64,000 bases of DNA, taken from Phlebopus portentosus. Lineage: Eukaryota; Basidiomycota; Agaricomycetes; Boletales; Boletinellaceae. The stretch is taken from the NCBI GenBank assembly GCA_037892935.1, contig JAYXKI010000005.1, positions 2,542,001-2,606,000 on the forward strand. Direction: 5' to 3'. Both the position numbers and the translations under genes were made by a program. Shown here piece by piece: positions 49,685 to 59,819 of the stretch; within the stretch, counting starts at the first letter, position 1, and each line of letters opens with the position of its first letter. The notes beneath the pieces are model-generated. The model saw only the letters and a list, made by a program, of their open reading frames with translations. It was not told the origin of the DNA and searched no databases.

Positions 49685-50371
49685 ATGTTGCTCCACGCTA
49701 AGGACCACAAAAATATACGCGGCGCCTACAAGGAGCGGCAGAAGGCGCTGTGCAAGGTGAACTTCTCCCAGACATTACTTTGTTACGTAGCTTATGCCCT
49801 CGAAGAAAGACTACTACAAGGGCAAGAGCCCAGGCGACTTGAAACCGTGGAAGATAAAGACATCAAAGGGATATGGTACCGCTTCAGGCCGTGAATGCTA
49901 CCCTGGACGAAATTATGGATATCGATGGGAGATACGGCCTCGATTTGTGTCGGGGGATGAAGAAACCGAGACTGAAACCGAGACGGAACATGACCATGTT
50001 GATCAAGAGCATGCAGAAGACGAAGATTACGACAGGCACACTATCAACGGTAAGATGATCAGCCGACCAAAAGCAGGATCAGGATACTGAGATTCTTTCT
50101 AGAATCATTATATGAAGACGAGAGCGAGTCCGAGGACTCATATGAGCTTCAACTTGCTAAAGCGCTCAGTCTTTCACTAGAGACGACGGAAACGGATTGC
50201 AATGCATTCGATTTCGATTCGCTGGACGACGCGGACCTTTATTCTTTGATGGAAACGGATTCGGAGGACCATGATAGCTCGGACGAGGCGGAGTGGATTG
50301 ATGTAGACGGACTTGGGACTCACTTGGAGTGTCCGACGTACGCGCAAATGACGAAAGTGGAGGTGACTTGA
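49685..50371 (+). CDS. small acidic protein with a ubiquitin-interacting motif
   Basis: Three exons (49685-49756, 49791-50049, 50103-50371) sum to 600 nt, 199 residues. The N-terminal 80 residues are basic (KDYYKGKSPGDLKPWKIKTS). The middle has an ETETETE run and acidic stretches. The third exon encodes EDSYELQLAKALSLSLE, which fits the UIM pattern (acidic run, then L-x-x-A-x-x-x-S), followed by an Asp-rich tail. A UIM binds ubiquitin, so a role in ubiquitin-dependent control is possible but unproven. The first intron is only 34 nt; reading through it shifts the frame and gives a short product, so the spliced form is preferred. It faces the SERBP1-like gene tail to tail, 190 bases apart. Confidence 0.65.
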
Positions 50372-50561
50372 ATGACACACACATTGTTCGCTCACAACCA
50401 AGGTATGGAGGAGTATCAAGAAAATTCAGGACTATTACGAGGGTTACAAATACATTGTTATAATTGCTTGCTTTGTTGTCCAACTTGAATGACTTTGGTG
50501 ACTGAGTATATGCGATGGATGACTTTAAGGAATGGAACGGGTCTAAATAAGCGAATACATA

Positions 50562-51137
50562 TTAGACGAGAAAACTGAAACTGAGGGAAATGACGGTGAT
50601 ATGACGTACATCAGCATCACGGGTGATCTCGAGAGAAGGAGCCTTCGGGCTGGTGCTGACGGCTGCGGAGGTACGCGCGATAGAAGCGAGGTTGACTGGG
50701 AGCGGATGGGTAAGCATACAGTCACGCCACAGAGTAAGATGAAGGACTGACCATCCTCCTTGAGACCCTTTGCGCGGAGCTTGCGTGCTTTCTCCACTTC
50801 CTCTGGGCTTAATGGCGAGGAGGGTCTTTCAGTTGGTGGACCATCCGCAACGGGACGGACTGCAGCGTTAACGTCAAGAGAGGTCTCAGCGAGTTCTCCC
50901 TCGTCGATCTCCGCGTCCTCAAGGGCTTCACGTTCAAGCTCGAGTTCGTCACGGCTAGATGAAGACGAAGTGAAATAAATGCAGATTGGGCTATGCCATG
51001 AATGAGACGTCGTACACAGATCCCCAGTTGTGTTGGCCAGCGCCGCCCTTGCGGAGTGACTTGTCGTAGCCTGACCTGGACATAGATCTGTCTCTGATGA
51101 TTGCGCGCGGCGAAGAAGCACGTTGGGTACGAGTCAT
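50562..51137 (-). CDS. SERBP1/Stm1-like ribosome- or RNA-binding protein
   Basis: Three exons (51137-51016, 50954-50752, 50695-50562) sum to 459 nt, 152 residues. The motif KGGAGQHNWGSVRDELELE spans the first junction and matches the conserved GG-x-G-x-HNWG-x-x-x-DE segment of SERBP1/HABP4 family proteins, which bind RNA and idle ribosomes. The N-terminus is Arg/Ser-rich, then an acidic, charged helical region (LSPEEVEKARKLRAKGLKED). The last exon could alternatively be split once more near 50605. The start codon is only 44 bases from the left end of the hAT transposon, so its promoter region has been changed by that insertion. Confidence 0.75.
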
Positions 51138-51180
51138 GGTGGGGTGGGATGCAAAGGAAGGAGGTATGGCCTCCGCCGAG

Positions 51181-51200
51181 TAGGGTAGGAGAGGAAACTC
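51181..51200 (+). repeat. left terminal inverted repeat of the hAT element
   Basis: Twenty bases identical to the reverse complement of 55209-55228. The preceding 8 bases are the target duplication CCGCCGAG. Confidence 0.95.
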
Positions 51201-51207
51201 AAATGGG

Positions 51208-51295
51208 CTTGTGGAAACTAGTTTCCACAAGTAAACTCGGCAGGTGGGCGGTGTGGAAACGTTGGAAACACGGTGGAAACGTTGGAAACCCGTGG
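51208..51295. repeat. left subterminal GTGGAAAC repeats with 24-bp palindrome
   Basis: A perfect palindrome lies at 51208-51231 (half-site CTTGTGGAAACT). It is followed by GTGGAAAC, TTGGAAAC, GTGGAAAC and TTGGAAAC motifs up to 51295. Such subterminal motif clusters are transposase binding sites in hAT elements. Confidence 0.8.
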
Positions 51296-51496
51296 TAATG
51301 TAGTACATAATATTTCCGAAAATAGTCATTTTGTCTATTTGTCATTGAAGTCTTGCTGTGCATACATCGAGAGGAAAAAAAATAGATTGCATTTGACACA
51401 CATATACACTCAGCACATAATGTGCTTGCAAGAAACTTTGGGTGAACTGGGAGTGATTTATTGCAAAAAAATTTGACAGAACGGCATATATATTGA

Positions 51497-54400
51497 TCAC
51501 ATCTTCCATATCTCCTCATTGCCCAAGTCCATGTTTGGCTGCCCTCGACCATCTACCTGCTTTCCATTCCCCTGTTCCTTTCTCGCATCCTCCTTAAGTT
51601 TCGTTGCGTGATCTTCATCTGCCCAAAGGTCGAGAAGAATAGGCGATTTAATATTGATGGTATCCTCCAAGTCCAACTTTGTACCCGAAAACTTTCTATG
51701 TTGTTCCGAATCATCCTCGAGTGCATCGATATCGAACTCTTCATTGCTCTCTTCTACGGTATCGCTTATTTCTTCGTTGTCTTCATTGTCGTTGTCGTTG
51801 CCTGCGGAATTCGGCACATTGTCTCTCTTCCCCTCCAAATCGGGCTTATCCGCACGGATGGTGCTTTTCGATCCGTTTAAAGTCTCCTTCATGTCGCGAA
51901 AACGGACTGTCGGGCGGAATGAGCTGGTCTGGTCCTGATGTACAATATATTAACATAACTATATAAGTTGAATGTAATGCACATACCTTTTCGTTTCCCC
52001 TATACCACTGACGAATGGTCGTCATTCGTATCAGTGTAGGGACTTGTTGGCGATTCCTGAGGCGACTATTGTACCACTTTATGGTGGAAGCCGTGCGCTC
52101 ATCGACCATAGAGTTTGGAAGAACCTCGAAGAGAGTCCTGGCGAGTTTCTGGGGAAAATGTCAGCACTTACAAGAAATGTTGTAATACGCCGCAATCATA
52201 TTGAGTAGCACCGGAAAAACGATTACTCACTGCAAGGGGTTGAGCATCATTTGTACGATCAATGTCGAGTTGTTTCCACCATCCTCCAGCGTGATCCGTG
52301 TCGTGGAAGGGACGATCAAAAGGATAGATGGCTTTTGTATACTTGACTAGTTGCTGCTTGAGGAGGACGTTTGCGTCCTGTGCGGAAAGGCCCACAATGG
52401 GTATCTTCAGGTTTTCGTATTGTGTTCGAAGCATTCCGAGGAGGAATGTACCAGCTCGGCGAAGCGATGGCGGCATCTGGGGCTCCGTATCAGTGCCATT
52501 CTTTACTAGTAGCTTACCTGAGGAATCTCGAGCCGGTATCTTCAGCTTTTGAAGAGCGAGTGGGTTGAGATCGCGAACGATGTCCGCATCACGGAATCCT
52601 ATACATGATAGAGGATAAACGTATGTCTGATAAGCCCAGTTGACACGGAAGTGACTTACTTGGATCAAGGAGAAATCCACAAACATATGCATCAGAGGGT
52701 GCCTGGTTGACCATCTGATTGAATCTATAGTTTACAGCGCGACGAATCAACTCCTTAAGCTGGTTTGGAAGATACTTTTCGGCGAGCACTTGATGAGTTT
52801 CAGCAGCGACTGCCAACCAGAAGTAGTACACGTCCGAAACAGTAGAATGGGACGACTCGAGGCAGGAGATTACTTTCGCAATTGGTGCGAGGACGGCCGT
52901 AAGTTCTTCAAGACCGCATTCAAATTCCAAAGCCGGCCTTCCACCCATGAAGAGATGATTTACATCGTTTATCACGATATTGGATGCCTTACACAGATCG
53001 GAGATCGCTCGGTAGTTCGTCAAGACAGATTGAGCAGCAAAAAAAAGGGTACCGAATCGAGTTTTGCCAATCTTCTCAATACCGCGCGGGATTCCGAGCT
53101 CGTTGCGTTTCCTCATCAATTTCGTGGTAGCAGCCGAGGAATTGCTGAAGTAGGTGATCGTCCTCTGTAGATTCTTGATCGTCTGGAAGTGCCAAGTAAA
53201 AGGCAACAAGTTGCACGAGTTGTACACGAATGGATAGAGGTCCGCAGACGCATTGCGAGTTTATGCGCATAAGTTGTCGTTTCAGCGATTGGTAAAGAAG
53301 AGCTATGGTCAGAAATGCCGATGGTTCAGAAATAAATACAACTCACCGAACGGAAATAATCAAACTTTGCAATGTCCTTGCATAGAAGGCTCAAGCGATG
53401 GCAGGGATCTGGAAGAATTAAAATCCATGGATATGCGTCGCGCACCTTTACTCTGGCCAGAGACGTGTTCCCAGTGTTATCAGACGTGATTCCCTTGAAA
53501 CGTGTCGGTCCGATTGTTGTCAGGATCTGAAATGGAGCGTCAGCCGTCCGCCTGTCGAATATCACCAGTAGAACACTTGATGTGTCCTACCGAGAAAGTA
53601 TATATACCAGTTAAAGAATTTGGGACTCACCTGATCAAGTACACGAAATAAATGTTCTCCTGTGTGTGATTGGGCCGATGCTTCGTTCCCTTCGACCAAG
53701 TAAGAGCGACGATCAGGAGTGGTTACATGCACCGTGTAGACAGATTGCAAAGCGGCAGTTGTGCCCCCATCAAAGCTAATTGTCAGATTATTAGATTTCT
53801 GAAGAATTTCGATTTGGCGGTTATGAATATGAGCGGCTTCGCGCGGGATCAATGCGTTAACGAAGAATTTCGAGCTGACGGTTTGGTATTGCCCGCCGGA
53901 CGAGCTTGCGAGAACCTCTTTCCATTCTTTCGAGTCGATCACGGTTGGCGGGATGGCACAGGCACAGAGGAATTTGATAACAGCAAAGTTTATCTTTTTG
54001 TTGAGCTCCGTACGTCCCGGACCCCTCGCCCAGTCGGTCAGAGGACCGTTAAAGCGGTCAGGAGTACATGAGGAGGGAGAGCACGAAGAGCACGAAGTGG
54101 GAACAGTACTGGTCCCATGCGCGTCTAGCTGATTCCCAAGTGCCGTCTTGCCGAGCGCGTTGTTGACGCGCTGTTTGAGTTCCGTCGGCACGAATCCGCA
54201 TCCCGCGGCATGGTAAAAGAAGCGCTCGCGGTATCCATTACTTTTATCAAATATCTTTGCACAGCCCCTCCCGGATCCCACACAGCGATAATAAATTGGT
54301 TCGTCCGGTCCTTTCTTCATGTAGCCTGGAATAACTACCTCAACAATCAATGGATCACGTTTTCGTCCACCTTTGCCCTTCAATGCGTCCAATTCTGCCC

Positions 54401-54542
54401 ACTCGATATCAATAAATGTATTATTTACAGCCGAAGAAGCCAGGATTTGTTGCTTCTTCGGCTGATCGCTGTCTTGCCGATGCTTCTTGCGCTTCTCGCC
54501 GACTGAGACCGTTTCCTCGGGCTCTGGCCTGAATTCTGGCAT
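51497..54542 (-). CDS. hAT transposase with BED-type zinc finger
   Basis: Six exons (54542-53631, 53526-53347, 53182-52660, 52598-52231, 52148-51987, 51934-51497) sum to 2,583 nt, 860 residues, with no internal stop. Near residues 87-115 a C-x6-C-x16-H-x3-C cluster (CVGSGRGC ... HAAGC) fits a BED-like DNA-binding finger. Next are NNLTISFDGGTT and GITSDNTGNTSLARVKV, the RNase H-fold acidic strands of the DUF659/hAT catalytic region, then TRFGTLFFAAQSVLTNYRAI. The C-terminal part carries WWKQLDIDRTNDAQPLAKLA and NSMVDERTASTIKWYNSRLR, the hAT dimerisation region with its conserved tryptophans. An acidic Asp/Glu tail closes the protein. Phases agree at every junction. The third catalytic residue should be confirmed by alignment. 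Confidence 0.92.
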
Positions 54543-54587
54543 GATTGCATCAATAGATACAATCTATATTTCTGCATTAACATGACT

Positions 54588-55013
54588 TTATCGGAAAGAA
54601 GAAATACAATATATTGATATTCTTACCGATCCACCAGCCTTTATTCCTGCTTCCGTCAAGTCCGTGATCCATTTCTGTAAGACTACATCTGTCGGGAAGT
54701 CCTTCGTATACCCCCTTAGTACGTCAACCACCGCCACCAGTCCAGGCCCCCGCTCCAGAAGCGTGATTCCATTGATCCGTCCCATGGGAGCGAACGCGTT
54801 TTCGAGGGCATTGTTTACGGCACCAGGCACGGAGCCTACCAGATCAAGAATATCGGGATCAGGTCCAAAGCCAATGAAATAATAGTTATTGCTTGAGCAT
54901 GGCAATGAACTGGGAAGACTAGACAAAACATTGTGCAGTCGATTGAGCTGTATTTCGAGTTCTTCAGGTGACAAAACCCTAACAGACATTGTTGTGTTTG
55001 CAATTGTTTTCAT
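54588..55013 (-). CDS. second ORF of the hAT element, unknown function
   Basis: A single open frame of 141 residues (or 133 from the second Met, MSVRVLSPEELEIQLNRL) upstream of the transposase on the same strand. It starts about 215 bases from the right end. Sequence features: an N-terminal leucine-spaced helix, then YYFIGFGPDPDILDLVGSVP and GRINGITLLERGPGLVAVVD, which look like a compact alpha/beta domain. No zinc finger, signal or membrane segment. I recognise no family. A GT donor near its 3' end could splice it to the transposase, but the phases I tried do not fit, so it is probably a separate or regulatory product. Confidence 0.6.
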   Translation of the reverse strand: MKTIANTTMSVRVLSPEELEIQLNRLHNVLSSLPSSLPCSSNNYYFIGFGPDPDILDLVGSVPGAVNNALENAFAPMGRINGITLLERGPGLVAVVDVLRGYTKDFPTDVVLQKWITDLTEAGIKAGGSVRISIYCISSFR

Positions 55014-55099
55014 TTATATTCTTATATGCACTTCGATGACATAACTTTCCTTTTCGGATGATAAACTATCTAGTTCTAGCTTACGGTAAGCTTACCCAC

Positions 55100-55200
55100 C
55101 CTTCCTGAGTTTCCACAGTTTCCACACCGCCATTTCCGGCCCATGGTGTTGCCAACGTTGGCAACACCGTGGGAAACCACCGTGGAAACTGTGGAAACAG
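55100..55200. repeat. right subterminal GTTTCCAC repeats with 24-bp palindrome
   Basis: Motifs GTTTCCAC, GTGGAAAC and GTTGCCAAC occur in both orientations. A perfect palindrome lies at 55145-55168 (half-site GGTGTTGCCAAC). It mirrors the left subterminal region in motif but not in exact sequence. Confidence 0.75.
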
Positions 55201-55208
55201 CTAACTCG

Positions 55209-55228
55209 GAGTTTCCTCTCCTACCCTA
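55209..55228 (-). repeat. right terminal inverted repeat of the hAT element
   Basis: Reverse complement of 51181-51200, 20 of 20. Followed at once by the second copy of the 8-bp target duplication CCGCCGAG. Confidence 0.95.
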
Positions 55229-55236
55229 CCGCCGAG

Positions 55237-56133
55237 ATCCTTTATATCAATACATTGCGTCACACGATTCCTAAATGCGGCGCAAATCGCGAAGTTTCCA
55301 GAATCCTGTGACAGCAATATTAATATTGTATTACAGTAATATTGCTATTTATCAAGCTCGTAATTCCTACTTGCTTCGTCTCATCTGGATATCGTATGTC
55401 TACTGCGGTAGCGATAACTTAATAACTCCATACCCAAGTCGCGAGGAGACGCGTTCACCACAAAGTCGATAAGGAGGAGTCGGAGGTAACCGCCTGGCTT
55501 ACGTACCTTCGCGTTCAGCCCACCACGCAACAACTCGGGTTGCTGTTGCTAATATTAATGACTACAGTATTCCCAGACCACTGGTAAGTACTGGGTAGAT
55601 TCGCGTTTCTCAGTCGAAGGTAACGTTGTTCAGTTCCACTTGCCCCACATCCAAGAGTCCCCGAGGAAGTTTCGGGATAGCCATAACCAAGCTGAAGCAC
55701 TGACGAGGTGACTGTTTTTTTTTATTGCAACCAAAGAAGGCTCGGTCGAATTCTGCAAGCTCAGGTGGACAAGGTCGTGTTAGGGGGAGGATATTATTGT
55801 TATCGAGAAGATCAATAGTATATCGAGGCGAGCATTGGCACGCTGGGACCAGGTGAACCTATTCAAAGGACGCGAGCATTGTTCTTGGTTATCAGTGTAT
55901 CAATAAAAAGCTGAATGGGCTCGTGTTCTTCGTGCCGGCAATCCGGGACGAAGAGCAGAGCAGTTCAAGCAGAATTGCCAAAAGGGGACACGATCGGCGT
56001 GATTAGTCATCCGGAAAGCTTAATTTTCTTCTCGCGTGCGAGTGAGGGCGAGGCCGTAAGCTCAGCTCAGTTCAGCTCGGCTCAGCTCTCGCAGCATCTC
56101 TCCCAGCTACCACCACCATCTCCTCGCTCAGCC
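55237..56133. other. intergenic region and 5' leader of the aminopeptidase gene
   Basis: No gene supported. From 55915 an in-frame ATG opens into the aminopeptidase frame, but the segment to 56133 looks like a CT-rich leader rather than protein. Confidence 0.5.
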
Positions 56134-59100
56134 ATGGCGCCCCCTCCGCCTCCGCCTCCACCGCCATTCTGCCTTCCTTTTGGCAACAAAAAGAGCAAAC
56201 GCCTCGACAGGTCCTCAATGTCAGAGAAGAGAGAGTCTTGGTCTACTCACCATAGAGACTCCTATACAATTAATTATTCTTCTTCCTCTTCTCCTCCCTC
56301 AAATTCTATCCCTCGTTCAAGATCCGCTGAATCGCTCGACCTCGCTCGTCGGGGCTCCTACTCCCCAACTGCTACCATCACGAGCAAGGCAGAGAACCTT
56401 ACTTTCAAGACGGATTCAGAATCATACAAGAATCTCCCTTCGGCTCGAACTTCGAGCCCTCCTCCCCAGCCCCGTAAACTCGGTTTTGGTTTCGGTTGGG
56501 CGCTGAGAAGGCAGAGGGAGAAGGAGCTCGGCTCCAAGAAGGGCTTGCTTACCCGCAAAAACTCGCTCCCTCCTGGTGTGGGCTCTGGTACTGGTCCTGC
56601 ATCGGGTGTGGGGACCCCTTACGCTAACCGCTCCGCCAACACTTCTGAGCTCTCGCTCGTTTCGCCTAGTGGTCGACCCGTTCGTCCGCCGTTGTCGCCG
56701 ATTCCCGATGAATCCTCACTTACGTCTTCACCTCGCACGCCGCCCACTATCCCACCCAAGCGCTCAAATACCCAAAGCTCAAAGGGTTCAGGCAGATCTG
56801 GTGCATCAGGCCAATCAGGCCAGACAGCCGTGTCCGGACAGTCCGGACAATCGGGCGGACAATCGGGCGGATCAGCGGGTCGTTTCTTCCAGCGTCGTCC
56901 CACAATGTCTCCCACAGATTCTCAGAGTACCCTCGTCGGATCGGCTCTTGAGCGTAAAATCAATGATGCTGACGAGATAAAGGAAAAGGTTGACACGACT
57001 CAGAGGCTTCTTGAGCTGAGGGGTCTCATGTCAAAGGAAAATTTGGATTATTAGTGCGCTCCCTTCCTCTTTCACTCAGATTTTATTCTCTTACTTTAAT
57101 TTTCGTTCTGCAGTGTCGTACCAAGTGAAGACCCCCATGGTTCCGAGTACGTAGCAGAATGCGATAGACGCCGCGAGTTTATCTCTGGGTAAGGGTTTGA
57201 CCTCCTTCACACGCGAGAGTATAGCCACTTATTTTGACCCTTGTGTAGTTTCACGGGCTCTGCTGGACAGGCTATTATATCGAGAAACAGCGCATATCTC
57301 GTCACGGACTCGCGTTACTGGCTTCAAGCCGAGGATGAGCTTGATAGCAATTGGGACCTCATCCGTGCCCCGTTCGTCGACGGCTTCAAGGACTGGCAAT
57401 CCTTCCTTCTTACCCGTGTGCAGGAAGGCACTCGAATTGGGATCGACGCCCGGATGATCAGCTGGGCTAATGCTTCTTCGCTCAACTCATCAGTGTCGCG
57501 TGTTGGAGGAAAACTCGTCTTCCCATCCCAGAACTTTGTCGATCTCGTGTGGAAGAATAAGCCGCCTCGTTCCAAAGATCTTATTTTCATCCAGTCACGT
57601 CGCTTCTCGGGCCGCGATGCTCAGTCAAAATTAGCTGCTCTACGTCAGTGGATCGTCGACCAGCCGCCTTCAAGGCCGACTTATGCTAAGCCAGGCCCAC
57701 CCACAGAAGCCCAGAAACATGTCGCGACGCTTGTGACTAGTCTCTCACACATCGCGTGGTTACTCAATTTGCGCGGGCACGATATACCATATAATCCTGT
57801 CTTCCACGCCTACCTGTTTGTCGGGCTTGAAAATGCGTTTCTATTTGTCGACCTCACAAAATTGACGGACGATGTACGCAATCACCTTGTAGCCTTGCAG
57901 GTCGAGCCAAAGGAATACAATGACGTGTGGTCCTTTCTCCGTCGGGCGTCGTGGGGTCAGGGCAGAGTGCTCGTTGCAAGGGAGACTAGTTATGCGATTT
58001 CGCTTTTGCTCACCCACTTCCGCTATACGATTGCCCCATCGCCTTCCTACGTGGATGAAATGAAGGCAGTCAAAAATTCGGTTGAAATCGAAGGGATGCG
58101 TCGCGCGTACCTCCGTGATGGCGCGAGTTTTGTACGTTGGCTTGCTTGGCTGGAAGATAAGTTGTCAAAGGGATATGAAATCACGGAATATGAGGCTGCG
58201 CACCGGTTGACAGAGTATCGCCGCAAGAATGAGCTCTATGAGGGCTTATCCTATGAGCCTATAAGTGCAACGGGCCCCAATGCTGCCCTTCCGCATTACA
58301 AACCCACCAAGTCCGGTTCTCCGTTCATCGATCGAGATACACCGTATTTGAAGTGAGCCATTTTCTTGCAAGTGCCTTTCTGTATTTTTACATTTCCTTC
58401 AGCGACTCTGGTGCTCAATATAGAGATGGGACGGTCGATTGCACGCGCACAACGCATTTTGGCCGACCAACCATGGAGCAGAGTGAGGCATACACGCGTG
58501 TGCTTCAAGGACATATTGCCATCGATAGTGCCATCTTCCCACAAGGAACAAGTGGGCGCCAGTTGGACGTGTTGGCTCGCAATGCTTTATGGAAAGAAGG
58601 TCTCAACTATTTGGTGAGCTCAATTCCTCGCCCTTAGGATTTTTTTTTTGACGTTTGCACGTAGCATGGCACAGGACATGGTTTTGGCTCTTTCTTGAAC
58701 GTGCATGAGGGACCACATAGCTTTAGTGACGAAACGCCTCTTGTTCCGGGCCATGTCATAACGAACGAACCTGGCTATTGTGAGTCTCTGTGTTTCTCAG
58801 AATGCAGGTGATTTATAGTCGGCCACCTGTAGATGCGGATGGAAAATTCGGCATGCGGATTGAGTCAGGGCTACTTGTAAAGAAAGTTAAGGTACGTCAA
58901 TACTCCTCAACCGATATGTCGTCAGTATTCTACATATCACGTTCCTATAGACGAGATTTGGTGCTCCAGGTCAGATATGGCTTGGATTTGAGCGCCTTAC
59001 TGTTGTTCCTATCCAGACGAAAATGGTGAGGGAGACGATGCTCTCCAAAGATGAAATTGCTTGGATCAAGGTGCGCATACAGGTTTCCGGGATATTAGAA

Positions 59101-59267
59101 AATGGCTAAAATTCGTTTAGGAGCACAACAGACGCTGCCTACAACTGTTGGAGCCGCTCATTTGCGATGATAAGCGTGCCCTCAAATGGCTGCGTAGGGA
59201 AGCCGAGCGCGGAATCGGACAAGCGAGTCCGGTACCCGGAGTCGGTCTACACATTGACTGGGACTAA
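56134..59267 (+). CDS. Xaa-Pro aminopeptidase (aminopeptidase P, M24B) with long disordered N-terminus
   Basis: Removes the N-terminal residue before proline. Eight exons (56134-57053, 57114-57188, 57249-58352, 58403-58613, 58665-58779, 58833-58891, 58951-59070, 59121-59267) sum to 2,751 nt, 916 residues. Residues 1-280 are low-complexity: a poly-Pro start ([12 protein letters not shown]), Ser/Pro-rich stretches and a Gly-Gln-Ser repeat (SGQSGQ). The enzyme begins near 285 ([20 protein letters not shown]). Metal ligands: both Asp in [20 protein letters not shown], His in [18 protein letters not shown], Glu in [18 protein letters not shown] and Glu in [11 protein letters not shown]. The catalytic part is of usual length (about 620). 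An upstream in-frame ATG at 55915 would add 73 residues. Confidence 0.92.
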
Positions 59268-59691
59268 ATGATACAAACCACGAATAGAGATTACGTCTCA
59301 AGATTACTTCGATGTAGCAGACGCTCACTCCGATACCCTATCATTTCAACTCTTTACTTAATCCCTAACGATTCCTCATGTTCCGTCCTCACAATTATAC
59401 GATTGCGATGTTACCGGCCTCATTTTATCTTCGGATTGTTTTATATCGAAGGTGGATTCGATTATTCTTTCTTGTACATTCCAGAACCGCTTTCTGTGTA
59501 TGTGCTTCTCGCTGGCGGTGGGTTTATTTGTTAGACTTTTTATTACCGTTCGTTTTCGATGTACATTCCTTGCTTGTCAGCTTTGGAAATTTGGACAATT
59601 TCAGATATATTCACGTAACTATCTTATGTCGGAAATACTCTACGGGGCTGGTCTGGGAAGTTTGTATAGCAAGTTCTGAGGTCAGCTTGTA
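59268..59691. other. 3' flank of the aminopeptidase gene
   Basis: T-rich, non-coding. Several short open frames, none convincing. Confidence 0.5.
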
Positions 59692-59800
59692 ACAAGAGCA
59701 CGCAGAAGATCTACAGCATCTTTGCGCCGTGTCATTTCTTCTGCAGTCAAACTGCCAGCAATTGCAACCGAAGCAAATGAGAGGGCGAAGGATTGACTGG
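59692..59800 (-). pseudogene. short inverted fragment of a Cse1 (exportin-2) gene
   Basis: On the minus strand this reads LTAEEMTRRKDAVDLLRALV, which parallels TAGGTTRRQAAADVLRALV of the Cse1-like fragment at 63665-63730 (plus). The DNA matches closely too (shared GACACGGCGC and TTCTGCGTGC). Similarity fades after CTTGTTACAA at about 59692. A relic only; it has no start, splice sites or upstream exons. Confidence 0.6.
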
Positions 59801-59819
59801 GAATTGTCCAGACCTCGGA

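Larger units (their letters stand above)
51173..55236 (-). mobile_element. hAT superfamily DNA transposon, 4,048 bp, apparently intact
   Basis: The element spans 51181-55228. The terminal inverted repeats are perfect over 20 bases (TAGGGTAGGAGAGGAAACTC at 51181-51200; its reverse complement at 55209-55228). The target duplication CCGCCGAG is perfect over 8 bases (51173-51180 and 55229-55236). TIR start TAGGG and 8-bp duplication are hAT hallmarks. Inside are a six-exon transposase and a second ORF, both on the minus strand, so the promoter end is on the right. Subterminal regions carry many GTGGAAAC / GTTTCCAC motifs and one 24-bp palindrome at each end. Perfect ends and open genes imply recent movement. 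Confidence 0.93.

Noticed and set aside
54542..55013. Joining the second hAT ORF to the transposase as one spliced protein
   Set aside because: The GT donor after AGGS leaves phase 0, while the first in-frame transposase acceptor (before EFRPEPEE) needs phase 1; the other acceptor leads to stops. Kept as separate genes.
48642..55228. The 474-bp MITE as a deletion derivative of the 4-kb hAT element
   Set aside because: Only TAGG is shared at the ends; the remaining TIR and subterminal motifs differ completely.
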